A stretch of DNA of 64,000 bases, from assembly GCA_030247855.1 (NCBI GenBank), contig JAPDRN010000005.1, positions 310,001 to 374,000 of the forward strand, given 5' to 3'. Both the position numbers and the translations under genes were made by a program. Positions 42,142-52,885 of this stretch are shown piece after piece (position 1 is the first letter of the stretch; each line of letters opens with the position of its first letter). Source of the DNA: Knufia peltigerae (Eukaryota; Ascomycota; Eurotiomycetes; Chaetothyriales; Trichomeriaceae). The notes under the pieces were generated by a model. That model searched no databases. It was not told the origin of the DNA and was given only the letters and a program-made list of their open reading frames with translations.

Positions 42142-42349
42142 ATCTTGAATTCAAGGAGAGTTTCAAGGAGAGTCAAGAAACTTCTGCATTATTGACCATA
42201 TCTCTACTTACAACCCAATTGGCAGATGTGAATTTTTGTGTTGATCTGACCCAGCATGAAAGCTGTAAGCCTAAAGTTGGGTCGTCAATGACGATGCCGA
42301 AAGCAGGGTCAGTCGGTGCCAGAACCTGAGATGAGATTCTGTGATTAGA

Positions 42350-43358
42350 TGACTGCCGTATACCCATCAAGAAATCAAAATCCTTGTCGAGCGTGCTATC
42401 TCGTGATGCCATTGAGCTATGACGGTCACGTCGTATGGTTCGAGTTGGTTCTGTCTCCGGGATCGGCCTTCCCATCATGTCGTCGTAGCCCCAATCGCCT
42501 CGGGAAGGAGACTTCCGAAAGCATCTGCGCACACATGCCGCCAACTTCTCGATGATAAAGCTCAGGAGGATAGCAACCGTCCCACAAAGAACGATTGTCG
42601 CAACCGCAAGCACACTGAACGACTGATAGAAGGTCGATGGTATGACCATGCTTTTGCAGAACCACACGTCTTGCTCATCCGTGGGCGGGAGTAAATATCG
42701 AACGTATTGTGGTGAAGGAGCAATTTGTCCGGTTGCCCATTGAGCGATGCCTCGTTGAAATTGTGCCATAGCAACGCTGTGCCAGAACTGGAGCTCCGTT
42801 TCCCACTGATCGTCCGGCAATGGCAAAGTATGTGTCATTCCAAACCCCACAATTCTCGCTCCGTGCAAGGACTGCAGAACCACTGTCGATTGATCCGGAG
42901 CTGATGGCCCTGTTGGAAAAGATGCCTGAGAGCATGAAGAGGATCGCATATATGAGGGCGAAAAGTCCAACGCCGTATGACCGCAGAGAGCGCCTCCCAT
43001 TTGTACGGCGAGATTTCCAGGCAAGACTTAGCATGTGGCGTGCCGTTGCAAGATCACTGCCAGCGTTTCTCAATATGACCTGTTCGCTGCGAAGATGAGG
43101 AGTCATCTCGGGTGATGACGCCGCCCTTGTCTGATGAAGAATGTATCGAATGATTGTCCATAGCTGGACACTTGTGATAGCAACGAAAAGGGTCAGTGAA
43201 TTGGTCAGAATGATGGTGTGCGTTGGTGACAGTGTCCATGTCAGGCCTTTGATACCGTCCTTCGACCAATCTTTCCAAAAACCTTTGATACCGTCCTTCG
43301 ACCAATCTTTCCAAAAACCTTGATGCACGGTTGTTGCTGGGTCCAATGCGTCTGCCAT
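42350..43358 (-). pseudogene. Multi-TM membrane protein remnant lacking its ectodomain
   Basis: The minus strand encodes two halves of a Pezizomycotina membrane-protein family (unnamed, as I recall it). The N-terminal half (from about ATG 43358) has TWTLSPTHTIILTNSLTLFVAI, ILRNAGSDLATARHMLSLAW and ALIYAILFMLSGIFSNRAI, and reaches LARSENCGVWNDTY. The C-terminal half, in another frame, has IAPSPQYVRYLLPPTDEQDVWFCKSMVIPSTFYQSFSVLAV, then a TM segment and a YDDMMGR tail. In intact relatives a long ectodomain of several hundred residues lies between these halves. Here the two meet at about 42820-42845 with a frame change, so the middle is deleted and the gene broken. A 36-bp tandem duplication sits near the N-terminus. 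Boundaries are approximate; further decayed sequence may extend to 44.3 kb. Confidence 0.65.
43246..43317. repeat. 36-bp perfect tandem duplication
   Basis: Two identical 36-bp units (43246-43281 and 43282-43317) sit within the membrane-protein remnant. In its reading frame they encode a duplicated 12-residue block containing GFWKDWSKDGIK. Confidence 0.95.
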
Positions 43359-44697
43359 TCGATGCCTTCCACCGTCAATACCAATAACTAGATAACTTTC
43401 ATCTGGCCACGGACCCGGACTCAGTTTGCAATGGCGGTATGCATGTACACAGAGTTCCGTTACTAGATGTAAAGCAGATGATTCATGCTGTTCTGGGGAG
43501 AATTCAGAGTTTCTTCTGAGCTCTGACGTTCCCAATTGCACTGTTGTAGAGACTGGGTCTCAGGAAGTATTCGTATCTCGAACGTCAATTTGGAAGAAGA
43601 CGCTACCATCTTCAATTCCAAGCCTGAAGAGGCGCAGGGTGTAGGGACATGAAACCGCAGGACGTCCGTTCTCCAGGTCGCATGCTGCAACAGCCATCAT
43701 TGTGGATTGATATCGATGCGTGCCAATGGAGTAAGTTGCAAGCCGTGCCACAACACTGATAGCTACATCCCGACTAAGCGCCGCAAGCCATGAAATGTAG
43801 CAACAAGAGCACCATTCTGCAGGTACGTTGAGATGCCGTACAGCCCGAAGAAATAGTGCTGATGATCGTTGGGCATCTATCCCTGTATATTTTGTAGCCG
43901 CTAGCGACGCAGAACGCGCGCTTACAGCGTTGAACTGTGCGGGTGGTACATGCTAAGCATGGTGCTCAATCGTCGGCTCAATCCACACAAACATGAACGC
44001 CACGCGAGAGCTTGCAATAAATGCTCGAGGAGGAACATGATGACGATGATACGCAGTGCTTGGAGCGATGAATTTCTTTGCAAGACGTTTGATGTTGAAA
44101 ATAATGTTTACCGATACCCGTAATTGTCCAGTAATAACAACCTTCTCCTGCTTCCCAATTACAAGCCGGAGACCCCACGTGATTCAGACAAATGCGACCT
44201 TCACCTCTATCAACACCATGGATAGGACGCCTCATCGCGAACTACCTTGTTTAAGAGCAAATTCGTATGGGCTACGTGGGCATCCTCGGACTCGTGTGTT
44301 TCAGCGTCCTGGGTCGGATGGGGTGCGACCATTGAGGCTCATGTGCCTTGGACTTTTAACGCGACCTCAGCGGCTATCGACCGAATGATCCAGCACCTAT
44401 GGTACACCATGCATGATCGTCAACTTGAAACAATGTTTTTTCTGAAGATACTAAGCGCCGACCGTTCTCCCGTGTGCTAATGACAGTCCACAAAAGTGCC
44501 TTTTAAGCCCTTTGACCAAAAGCCGAATACGAGAGATGCATCCAAGATCGGAGCACACTTTCAAGAAAGATGATCCCCGTGAGTATCAGGCAAGAGGCAG
44601 TTTGCATGTTTAAAGTCTGCCAGGGACGACCGCTGGTTGATCAAGTCACGGGTGCTTGTCAGCCGCAATACAGGGTATCTCGTAGATGAATGGTAAT
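43359..44697. other. Relic zone without intact gene
   Basis: About 1.3 kb with several short open frames on both strands but no complete gene. Some minus-strand fragments (43463-43751) may be decayed extensions of the membrane-protein remnant. The plus-strand frame at 44247-44480 shows no recognised motif. Confidence 0.35.
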
Positions 44698-46506
44698 CTA
44701 TTTCTGTAACGCCTTGTTCGATATCTTGACTCCCTGAGGATGCCTTACACTGGACCAAACGCTCGGTGAGACCTTGACGGGTAACTTCCTGCCCTTCAAC
44801 CTCTGGTCAATGAGCCATAAACCCACAACAAACTCCTCCCTGTTTAAAGCTTTAACTCCAGGTCGTGCCACAAGATCCCAGACTTCCTCGAGTACGTCTG
44901 TGGGTAAGCGGCTCCGATCCCATATATCTCGAACGACGACATTGACGACCAAATCGCTAGCTGCTGTGGCATCATTATTATAGCCAGATGTTGTTAATTC
45001 TGGGTCAAGCTCCAGAAGAATGCCTCTGTTCGCAGCCCAAACGCCTTCATACCGTTTCCTCTCTCGTTCCGTGACTCTGTCTCGCCACCGCTTCCGATCA
45101 CCCTCATGATGCTTATTAGGATGCCTGGTCCAGTGGCCTCGTCCACGTTTGTGAAGAACTTCTTTGTGAACCTCGTCGTGGTCGGTCGACTGAGCGCGCA
45201 ACGTCTGTCTCATAGGTCGGACTGGTAGCGGCTTCAGTGGTTTAGGTGGTGGTGGCGTCTCACTTCTGAGATTGGGAAAGTGCAAATGTTGACGGACGTG
45301 TTCCACGGGGCCAATTGACTTAGATCTTCGTCGGGGGGCAGGTGGTGGTGGAGGTCTAGACTTCGGGGACGCATCTCGGGACCCCGTAAGTTGTGAGGCC
45401 AAAGATGAGGCGACCATCGCGTCAGCAAGTGAACTCGCAGTCATTCTTGTTCGGGCATCGAGCACGGGCGAGCCTTGGCTGGAAGGGGCTGTTTCGGACG
45501 CAAAGATGGGAGGTCGGTTGGATCGCAATGGCACAGGGGCCGGCAGAGCCTTGTATGGCTGCTCAACCTCCTCCTGTGCATCGTCGTATTCAGATTCCGA
45601 TTCCGGAGGAGACAAATTGAGTTGTGGCCCGCTCGGATCTGCCGTAGTATGAACTGATGGACTGCCACCGAGCTGCATGTTTCGACTAGAGGTAGATTGG
45701 CCTCGCCTCCTGCCCTCCATACTTTCTGCGTTTCTACTCGCTGTCACTGCAGCCGCTGTGGAGGACGGTGAAGGACTAGAAGTTATTGAAGCCTCCGACG
45801 GAGGTAATGTCAGGCGCGGGATCGACCCCAGATCGTTCCTTGGTCTAACATTGAATTCATCTTGAGCGTGGACGGGAGCTACCGCCATAGAAGCAGCAGC
45901 AGCACCAGCGAGGGCATCAGAGCTCTGTGATACCGAAAGGACGCTGTCGTTATTGCTAGCCGTACTCCTGGCCCGTGGTCGGCCCTCTTGACGAAACTCT
46001 GGTGGCCCCAAGTATACACTAGTCTTCCTTGTTCCTGGTATACGCACAGGGCTTGTCCTTGCAGATGCAGTGGCCGACGCAGCGGCGGCTGCTACGGCTG
46101 ATGTAGAGCGAGGAAGATGCGGCTTGAAGGCAGGCGCATGAGGCGGAAGAGTGGAGGGTGGCTCGCCCGCTGCAACAGGTACTTTCGAAGTCGTCAAGGT
46201 ACGGCCGCGAGGGGATGACAGCAGCGCTTGCGCTGAGGGGACATTTTGCCGAGGCAAGTTCGCGTCTTTAGATGCTTGAGGTGGTTGTGGCTTTTTGCTG
46301 GCTGCAAGACTGGCTGCTAGCAAAGCTCCCGCAGCTGGATTATGTGAGGTGGCATTCGAGGCCTTTGCTGAAGTCGGAGCAAAGGCTAAAGTCGCTCCAC
46401 GCAGAGCAGGAGAGGGCACAGGAGAAACCCTGAGAGCGGAGCCATCCTGCTGTATGAACGAGGGCTTGGGCGCCACAGGTGGACGCCGTGCCTGCTTTTC
46501 AGTCAT
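44698..46506 (-). CDS. Irs4/Tax4-like EH-domain protein
   Basis: A 602-aa single-exon protein. The first ~440 residues are disordered, rich in Ala/Ser/Pro with PPxP-type motifs (PPVAPKPSF, PPPPPAPRRRSKS). The C-terminal part has the Irs4/Tax4 pre-EH signature HWTRHPNKHHEGDRKRWRDRVTERERKRYEGVWAANRG. An EH domain follows: VVVRDIWDRSRLPTDVLEEVWDLV..GVKALNREEFVVGLWLIDQRLKGRKLP. Yeast Irs4 and Tax4 bind and activate the inositol phosphatase Inp51, control PI(4,5)P2 and cell-wall signalling, and affect autophagy; the same role is likely here. The start is ATG 46506. It is divergent from the DNA ligase IV gene across 485 bp, with CACGTG at 46762-46767. Confidence 0.9.
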   Translation of the reverse strand: MTEKQARRPPVAPKPSFIQQDGSALRVSPVPSPALRGATLAFAPTSAKASNATSHNPAAGALLAASLAASKKPQPPQASKDANLPRQNVPSAQALLSSPRGRTLTTSKVPVAAGEPPSTLPPHAPAFKPHLPRSTSAVAAAAASATASARTSPVRIPGTRKTSVYLGPPEFRQEGRPRARSTASNNDSVLSVSQSSDALAGAAAASMAVAPVHAQDEFNVRPRNDLGSIPRLTLPPSEASITSSPSPSSTAAAVTASRNAESMEGRRRGQSTSSRNMQLGGSPSVHTTADPSGPQLNLSPPESESEYDDAQEEVEQPYKALPAPVPLRSNRPPIFASETAPSSQGSPVLDARTRMTASSLADAMVASSLASQLTGSRDASPKSRPPPPPAPRRRSKSIGPVEHVRQHLHFPNLRSETPPPPKPLKPLPVRPMRQTLRAQSTDHDEVHKEVLHKRGRGHWTRHPNKHHEGDRKRWRDRVTERERKRYEGVWAANRGILLELDPELTTSGYNNDATAASDLVVNVVVRDIWDRSRLPTDVLEEVWDLVARPGVKALNREEFVVGLWLIDQRLKGRKLPVKVSPSVWSSVRHPQGVKISNKALQK

Positions 46507-46991
46507 CAATCCATTGACACCGGGACTTCACTCGGATGCGCAGGCATCAAAAGCGAGTCGAGAAATGAGTGTGATTAGTAAGGGTTTGGTAGCGAATCAA
46601 ACATGTTCTTGGTTGTATCGAGCATGAAGGTTAACGAGCGTGAGGTATCTTGAAGCGGACAGATTTCCAGAGAGGATACGGAGGAGTTAATGAATATTGG
46701 ATATTCCTCGTAAGCAGCCGGAGGTCACATTCCATACCAATTCGCCCAATTTGGATATAGTCACGTGGACTCGTGTTTTCGAGGCAGCGCTTTCATCAAG
46801 GGAATTATATCCGCTTCTTAGAGGGCGTGACTTCACTCATCGATCAGTTCAGTAATTAACACCTGGGCAAGTTCATCAGCTCACATCCCACATAATGTTC
46901 CCGCTGAGATAGACGCTTCTGTTCATGCGGTGGTGAGCTGCAGAAGCCGACGATCCACCTGTAAACTGACCCTCTTCGCTGCTACGACGAA
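46507..46991. promoter_or_regulatory. Divergent promoter of Irs4-like and LIG4 genes
   Basis: A 485-bp bidirectional spacer with one CACGTG palindrome (46762-46767) and a CCAAT nearby on the plus strand (about 46746). No other feature is seen. Confidence 0.35.
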
Positions 46992-49900
46992 ATGTCTGAC
47001 ATCGATGGTATGAATGTTGACCACGAAAGTGGAGGCCAACCTGATCGAGCCGAGATCGAGCGCCAACTCGACGAGGAGTATCCAAATAGGCCTTATAACA
47101 AACATAGAGCACTGCCTTTTCATACGCTGATCAGAGATCTGTTCCAGCCACTCCTGGACAACAGAAGAACGAAGACCACTAACCCTGCAGGCGTTAATCG
47201 AAGAAAGCTTGGTCCCGATGGCCAGAGCACATCTCCTTCTGAAATGCGAAGGGCCATCATTGAACGCTATATCTCACGCTGGAGGAGGGATGTTGGCCCG
47301 GATTTCTTTCCTGCCTTTCGTCTCATCATCCCCGACAAAGACCGGGAACGTGGAGTGTACGGCCTGAAGGAGAAAATCCTCGCCAAACTCCTGGTCAAAG
47401 TCTTGAAGATTGATAAACATTCGGAAGATGGACAGAACCTTCTGGATTGGAAGCTTCCTGGCAAAGGCAGTGGTTCTAATTCTTCGGGGGACTTTGCACT
47501 TCGTTGCCATGAGGTCCTCGCCAAGCGAGAAATGAGAACAGGTTATGGGGACATGGGCATCGATGAGGTTAACGAACTGCTTGACAAGTTGTCTGCTGCC
47601 CCCAGAGAAGAACATCAGCTACCTATTCTGACCGAGTTTTATAAACGGATGAACGCGGATGAACTTACGTGGCTGATTCGCATCATTCTGAAATCGATGA
47701 AGGTGGGTGCTACCGAGAAGACATTCTTTCATATCTGGCATCCAGATGCAGAAAATCTTTTCAATATATCGAGCAATCTGCGAAGAGTTTGCTGGGAGCT
47801 CTGGGATCCAGACAAACGTCTCGACAAGGAGGAAAGCGGAATCGCCCTGATGCAATGCTTTCAGCCTCAACTAGCTCAATATACCCAAGCATCTTTGAAG
47901 AAGGTCGTACAAAAGCTGCAGCCAACACCTGATGAACAAGAATTCTGGATCGAGGAGAAGCTCGACGGAGAACGTATGCAGTTGCATATGATAACTGACG
48001 ATAAAGTGGTTGGGGGGAAACGATTCCAATTCTGGTCACGAAAAGGTAAAGACTATACCTACCTCTACGGTAATGGGCTCTACGATGACAAGGGAGCTCT
48101 CACCCAATTCCTCAAGAACTGTTTCAAGGAGGGAGTCGAAAATATCATACTCGACGGTGAAATGATCACCTGGGATCCCAAAGAAAACGCCCCTGTCCCT
48201 TTCGGCACGTTGAAGACCGCGGCTCTGGCAGAAACACGAAACCCGTTCGCTGAAGGGCAGCGGCCTCTCTTTCGCGTCTTTGATATCCTTCTGTTGAATG
48301 ACAAGGTCCTGACGCCGTATGTCCTTTCTGATCGTCGAAGGGCGTTGGACGAATGTGTTCAATCTGAGCCGGGTCGCCTAGAAGTACACCCATATAAGGT
48401 CGCAACTGGGCCAGAGGAGGTCGAAACTGCTCTTCGTGAAGTCATTGCAGAAGGCGCAGAAGGGTTGGTGCTCAAGAACCCTCGCGGAGCATATAAGCTG
48501 GATGATCGCAATGGAGACTGGCAAAAGATCAAGCCTGAGTACATGAAAGATCACGGCGAATCACTTGACTGTCTCATCATTGGGGGGTTTTATGGTTCGG
48601 GAAGAAGAGGTGGCCAATTATCAAGCTTCATGTGCGGGTTACGCGTTTCTGGGTCGGTAAATGTCCAAAGTCAGAGTCAAAATCGAAGCCAGACCCAGGA
48701 GCAGGGTCAATCTCAGAGCACCGGTTCGTCTCAGAAATTCCTATCATTCTTCAAGGTCGGAGGTGGTCTCAATGCCAATGATTACGCAACGATTCGTCAT
48801 GACACAGATGGCAAGTGGCATAAATGGGATACCAAACGACCTCCAACGAAGTATATCGACCTTGGTGGGACTCAAGCGCACTTCGAGAAGCCCGACATGT
48901 GGATCAAGCCCGAGGACTCGCTTGTGGTTGAAGTGAAAGCCGCGCAGGTTGTTCCAAGTGACGACTATGGTTGTGGTATGACCCTGCGGTTTCCTCGATT
49001 CAAGAGGCTCCGGCGTGACAGAGACTGGACGAATGCGCTTTCGATGGAAGAGTTTCAAGACATCCGCAAGACGATCGAGGATACAGTGAAGCAAAAGGCT
49101 CTAGCTATTGACGAGAAGAAGAAAGAGAAACGTAAGGCAACCTCGCGGAAGAAAGTGGTCACCGTCGCAGGCTACAATGCTAAAGAAGTGAACAATGTCA
49201 AGCTTCCAGTCGGACCGCAAGGGAATGTCTTTGCAGGGCTAACATTTTATATCATGACCGAGTCCACACCACCTGCGCCAAAGAAGTCAAAACTGGAACT
49301 CGAGGCCTTGGTCAAGGCGAATGGTGGCAAAATCGTCCAGACGCACACCGTGGTCAAAGATACCGTTTGCATAGCGTCCAGAAGGACGGTCAAAGTGGCG
49401 AGTCTCGAAAAGTCGGGCGAAAAGGAGATTGTCAAGCCGATCTGGATCTTCGACAGCCTTGACCAAGCACGGCACGATTTCGCAACGGGCTATCCGGAGG
49501 CAGTGGTGCCCTTCGAACGAGGGCGTCATCTATTCTTCGCGCCGAAGGGCTTGGCTGATTGCTGGGTCGAAAATGTAGACGAGTACGGCGATAGTTTCGC
49601 CAGGGACGTGACCATGGACGAACTCAGAGATATCATGGACAAGATGGACGAGATTGAAGACGTCGACGACGGTGACGGAGAAGAGAGTAGGATTCCCGAT
49701 CTGTTTCCCGAATATCTCGACATGAAAGGTTTCATGTTTCGAGGTCTTGTTCTGGTCTTCGACACGCCCGCATCGAACATGACGGCGACAACACCGTCAA
49801 CGTCAAACCAAAATGGGTTGAAAGAGTCCAATCCAGGGACCGCGGCGGGCCACGAATACACGGACATCACGACGCGCAACATTGCATCGTTCGGCGGAGC

Positions 49901-50120
49901 GAACATCCTACCGTATACTGAAGTGACCGCGATTCCTGACAAAGAGAAACCCGAGGTGACACATATCATTGCTCACGCAGATTCCGACCTGAAGGCGCTG
50001 AGACGTGAAGTCTCACGTTGGCCGGGTCGACGAATCCCTCGGATATTGAGGGCGACTTGGATTCAAGACTGCTGGAAAGAAGGGACCAAGGTTAACGAAG
50101 AAGCCTACGTTGCGAGGTAG
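46992..50120 (+). CDS. LIG4: DNA ligase IV
   Basis: ATP-dependent ligase that seals double-strand breaks in non-homologous end joining, in complex with an Xrcc4/Lif1 partner. The 1042-aa product is encoded in one exon. The N-terminal DNA-binding domain (about 30-270) includes LPFHTLIRDLFQPLLD and WLIRIILKSMKVG. The nucleotidyl-transferase motif I is EEKLDGERMQLH with catalytic Lys323. Further motifs are FWSRKGKDYTYLYG (III), ILDGEMITWD (IIIa region), EGLVLKN (IV) and WQKIKPEYM (V). The OB fold carries a Gln/Ser-rich insertion at about residues 556-580. Two C-terminal BRCT repeats (about 745-850 and 905-1040, ending RILRATWIQDCWKEG) flank the linker that binds the Xrcc4 partner. The start ATG lies shortly before the conserved domain. 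Confidence 0.97.
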   Translation: MSDIDGMNVDHESGGQPDRAEIERQLDEEYPNRPYNKHRALPFHTLIRDLFQPLLDNRRTKTTNPAGVNRRKLGPDGQSTSPSEMRRAIIERYISRWRRDVGPDFFPAFRLIIPDKDRERGVYGLKEKILAKLLVKVLKIDKHSEDGQNLLDWKLPGKGSGSNSSGDFALRCHEVLAKREMRTGYGDMGIDEVNELLDKLSAAPREEHQLPILTEFYKRMNADELTWLIRIILKSMKVGATEKTFFHIWHPDAENLFNISSNLRRVCWELWDPDKRLDKEESGIALMQCFQPQLAQYTQASLKKVVQKLQPTPDEQEFWIEEKLDGERMQLHMITDDKVVGGKRFQFWSRKGKDYTYLYGNGLYDDKGALTQFLKNCFKEGVENIILDGEMITWDPKENAPVPFGTLKTAALAETRNPFAEGQRPLFRVFDILLLNDKVLTPYVLSDRRRALDECVQSEPGRLEVHPYKVATGPEEVETALREVIAEGAEGLVLKNPRGAYKLDDRNGDWQKIKPEYMKDHGESLDCLIIGGFYGSGRRGGQLSSFMCGLRVSGSVNVQSQSQNRSQTQEQGQSQSTGSSQKFLSFFKVGGGLNANDYATIRHDTDGKWHKWDTKRPPTKYIDLGGTQAHFEKPDMWIKPEDSLVVEVKAAQVVPSDDYGCGMTLRFPRFKRLRRDRDWTNALSMEEFQDIRKTIEDTVKQKALAIDEKKKEKRKATSRKKVVTVAGYNAKEVNNVKLPVGPQGNVFAGLTFYIMTESTPPAPKKSKLELEALVKANGGKIVQTHTVVKDTVCIASRRTVKVASLEKSGEKEIVKPIWIFDSLDQARHDFATGYPEAVVPFERGRHLFFAPKGLADCWVENVDEYGDSFARDVTMDELRDIMDKMDEIEDVDDGDGEESRIPDLFPEYLDMKGFMFRGLVLVFDTPASNMTATTPSTSNQNGLKESNPGTAAGHEYTDITTRNIASFGGANILPYTEVTAIPDKEKPEVTHIIAHADSDLKALRREVSRWPGRRIPRILRATWIQDCWKEGTKVNEEAYVAR

Positions 50121-51327
50121 GGTTGATCTTTCGACCAGCCCAGAGAGTACGAAAAGTCACGGCGGTTGATCGGCACAGGACGTGAGTATTCTTGGAGCAA
50201 TCGGACCTTTTTTTTTTATTCTTGTGGAACTCGTAAATCGATCTGGGAAGGTCTGGTCAGATCGGATCACGTCTACACCAACCGACACATGTGGGAATCG
50301 ATTTTACAGTCCCGTCCGGTCACGAGTACTGGTGCAGGGTATGGGGTATGCAACGACGTGCGGCTCGATGCTCGTACACCCGCCGTACTGTTCTCTAGCC
50401 AGACTTTTCCGTGGCCCAGGCAAAGCAGCGCGCCAGTCCGGTCGTTGACCAGCGGTTGTTCGACATGTGCGAGAGCGATGATGTTGCAAACGGCCTGGTC
50501 TGTTGTTGTCAGTCACGTACGGAGTATAAGCTTTATTGCTACGGGCCATCCGCACGGCATTTCTAGAAACCTTGGTATCGAAGTAATTAAATAAATAAAT
50601 AATTGACTTGAATAATGGCGTGCGTGCGTCGAGAGTAGCGTCATGATCCTGGGGCACGGGGGGATTGATATTTGATCGTTCGATCTTTGACGTCGGGACC
50701 CCAAAGAACATTGGCCACTCTGCGTCGCGAGCACTGCCTTTTTAACTCGGTCACCATCGACGCCACCAATAAGTCAAACATCCCATCCCAAACAGCACTA
50801 TGCGAATTTCAAAAATACTGTACGGTGACTGCCCGGATCTAGTAGACATTAGACATTGCCATCATTGGTCCTGCCTGAGGAGAGGTTTTGTTGTTTTTGT
50901 AGAACACATTTAGACATCACTCAAGGCACACCACTAGTTCATGTCATGATTCCATGCCTATCCCGACGACGACCATCAATATCCCACACTCAATACCGTC
51001 TATTCTCGACCCTTTCACCTTTGCTCCGTTGGAAGACGTTCTCACCCACCGCCACCCCCTCCGCTCACCACCACATTCACTTGACGGGGGATGATTCTCG
51101 GGCAGGGGTGACTCCACGCTCGCCGTTCGCCTTCACTTGTTGCTTCTTTGTTTGGGCACCGTTCGAAAGCGGTCGTTTGAGAGAAACATTGTCGATATCT
51201 ATCCTCACGAACCAAAAGGCATGGATCTGATTCCAGCAACTCCTTTGACAACAACACTTCCAACTTCCATCCAACTACCCTCCTTGACCGACCACGACAT
51301 TTTGTCTCGTATCCGTGCAGACACAAA
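50121..51327. other. Spacer between LIG4 and rhodopsin-type gene
   Basis: 1.2 kb without a recognised gene; an exact TACGGAGTA lies at 50518-50526. An ATG-led frame at 51221 (MDLIPATPL) runs out of frame into the next gene and ends at about 51359. It is either a leader ORF or the true N-terminus separated by an undetected splice. Confidence 0.4.
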
Positions 51328-52609
51328 ATGCATGCCACCGGGGCGCTGGTCTGTTCTCTGACCTTTACAGTGCTCTCGGTCCTCTTTGGAGGCGTGCGCT
51401 TTTATACTAGGGCCTTCATCGTCAAGACGCTCTTGATCGATGACGTGTTGCTCACGTTGTCCATCTTGGCCTCGATAGCGTTGACGACGCTCATCGTGTT
51501 TCGTACGGCTTCACTTTCTCTCTCCTGTGGGCCGTGGCTCGAGTCGTCGGAATTGACAGATTTTGCAGAAGGATACAATGGCCTCGGCCAGCACATGAAC
51601 GAACTCTCGATCCATGAAATATATAATTTCCTCAAGGTAGGTGTCTGTATATGGTGGCCGGACTTTCGATATCGACAACAACCAAGTTCAAAGCACCTTG
51701 TATTGAGCTGACACGAAACGAACCCGATAGGCTCTTTGGGGAAGCACCATAGTTTACAGCATAGGTATGATGCTCACTCAGAACGTTTTCCTCTTTCAGT
51801 ACCGCAACTTCTTCGTCGGTCGATGGCTTCTTCGCATTACAACGACGCTGATTGTCATCGTTACACTTTTCGGCGTCGCTTCGACATTGGCTTTGGCATT
51901 GCAATGCGTGCCAACAAGGTATATCTGGGACCCTCTCTCTCCGCCGACTCGCTGTATCAAGTATAATGTTTTCTGGTACACTTCAGCCGGCTTCAACACG
52001 CTCACTGCTATCATCATCTGGATTCTGCCCATACCGCTGATCAAGCGGTTGCATCTGCCAAAGCGTCAGAAGTATTGGCTGATCGTGGTCTTTGCATTGG
52101 GTATTTTGTAAGTATACCAACGCCACCATATGCAACAGTAGTCGAATTCCTGCAACAAAGGTGGAAGACCAGAACGCTAACAAGACTGTGATGAAAACAG
52201 TACCTGCCTAGCTTCGGGCTTGCGTATCCGGGCTCTCAATCTGGGTGTTGAACACGCCGAGAATGACACGACTCATTTCTATCCAGATGTCGCAGCATGG
52301 TCGTGCCTCGAGATCAACGTGGGAATCATCTGCGCTTGTCTGCCGACATTAAAACCTATCGTCGACAAGTTGTTTCCTCGGTTGTTGCATGATCCAGTGA
52401 GACGAGACGCTGTGCCTGCGAGAAGTCGTGTTCAGGGAGAGTATGATCGAGACGGAATGTATATGGGTATAATGCAACCGGAGCCACAGTCTGTGCACAG
52501 CAGCGCAGGTGTGAGGACCGAAAAGTGGAAAGACGCGGAAGTAGGGACTGAATCAGAAAGTGTGAGCGTGTCTTATCCGTCGTCACCTCGAAGGTATCCT
52601 GGCCCGTGA
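51328..52609 (+). CDS. Fungal rhodopsin-domain (PTH11-like) 7-TM protein
   Basis: Exons 51328-51636, 51731-52107 and 52201-52609 (introns of 94 and 93 bp) give 364 aa. The seven TM segments and loop motifs match the Fung_rhodopsin family (Pfam PF20684): TM1 GALVCSLTFTVLSVLFGGVRFYTR, IDDVLLTLSILASIAL, the FVGRWLLRITTTLI segment, CxxxxxIWDP in LQCVPTRYIWDPL, and FNTLTAIIIWILPIPLIKRLHLPKRQK. The acidic loop plus TM7 reads YPDVAAWSCLEINVGIICACLPTLKPIVDK. There is no N-terminal CFEM domain. The family is plasma-membrane and related to Pth11, a surface-sensing receptor in Magnaporthe, but most members are uncharacterised. The chosen start leaves a very short ectodomain. A frameless upstream ORF starting at 51221 might supply a longer N-terminus, so the 5' end is uncertain. 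Confidence 0.85.
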
Positions 52610-52885
52610 AAGTTCTCGCAGGAGCGACGGTCGGCATGATGAGTCTTTGTTGAACAAAATGTCAGCTGTTATAGATATGAATAAGACCATTCCTAGATTG
52701 ACGGCCTGATCTGAATCGATATTAATGTTGGCTTGAAATAAGTTTGGCCAGGTCAGCAGAAAATTCGGTTGAAGGCGAATATGGGACTGAACATTACCTG
52801 TGCTTGAACAATCTCACTGCTAGAATGCATGAGCATCGTTGTGCTGTTGAACAGGCCATAGAGCCACGGATAGCAAACTTGCCAA

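Noticed and set aside
44247..44480. Plus-strand frame with tryptophan-rich coding-like segment
   Set aside because: No recognisable family and no plausible exon partners; left as part of the relic zone.
51137..51360. Upstream frame starting MDLIPATPL as N-terminus of the rhodopsin-type protein
   Set aside because: It is out of frame with TM1 and no splice pair of reasonable length joins them; noted as an uncertainty instead.
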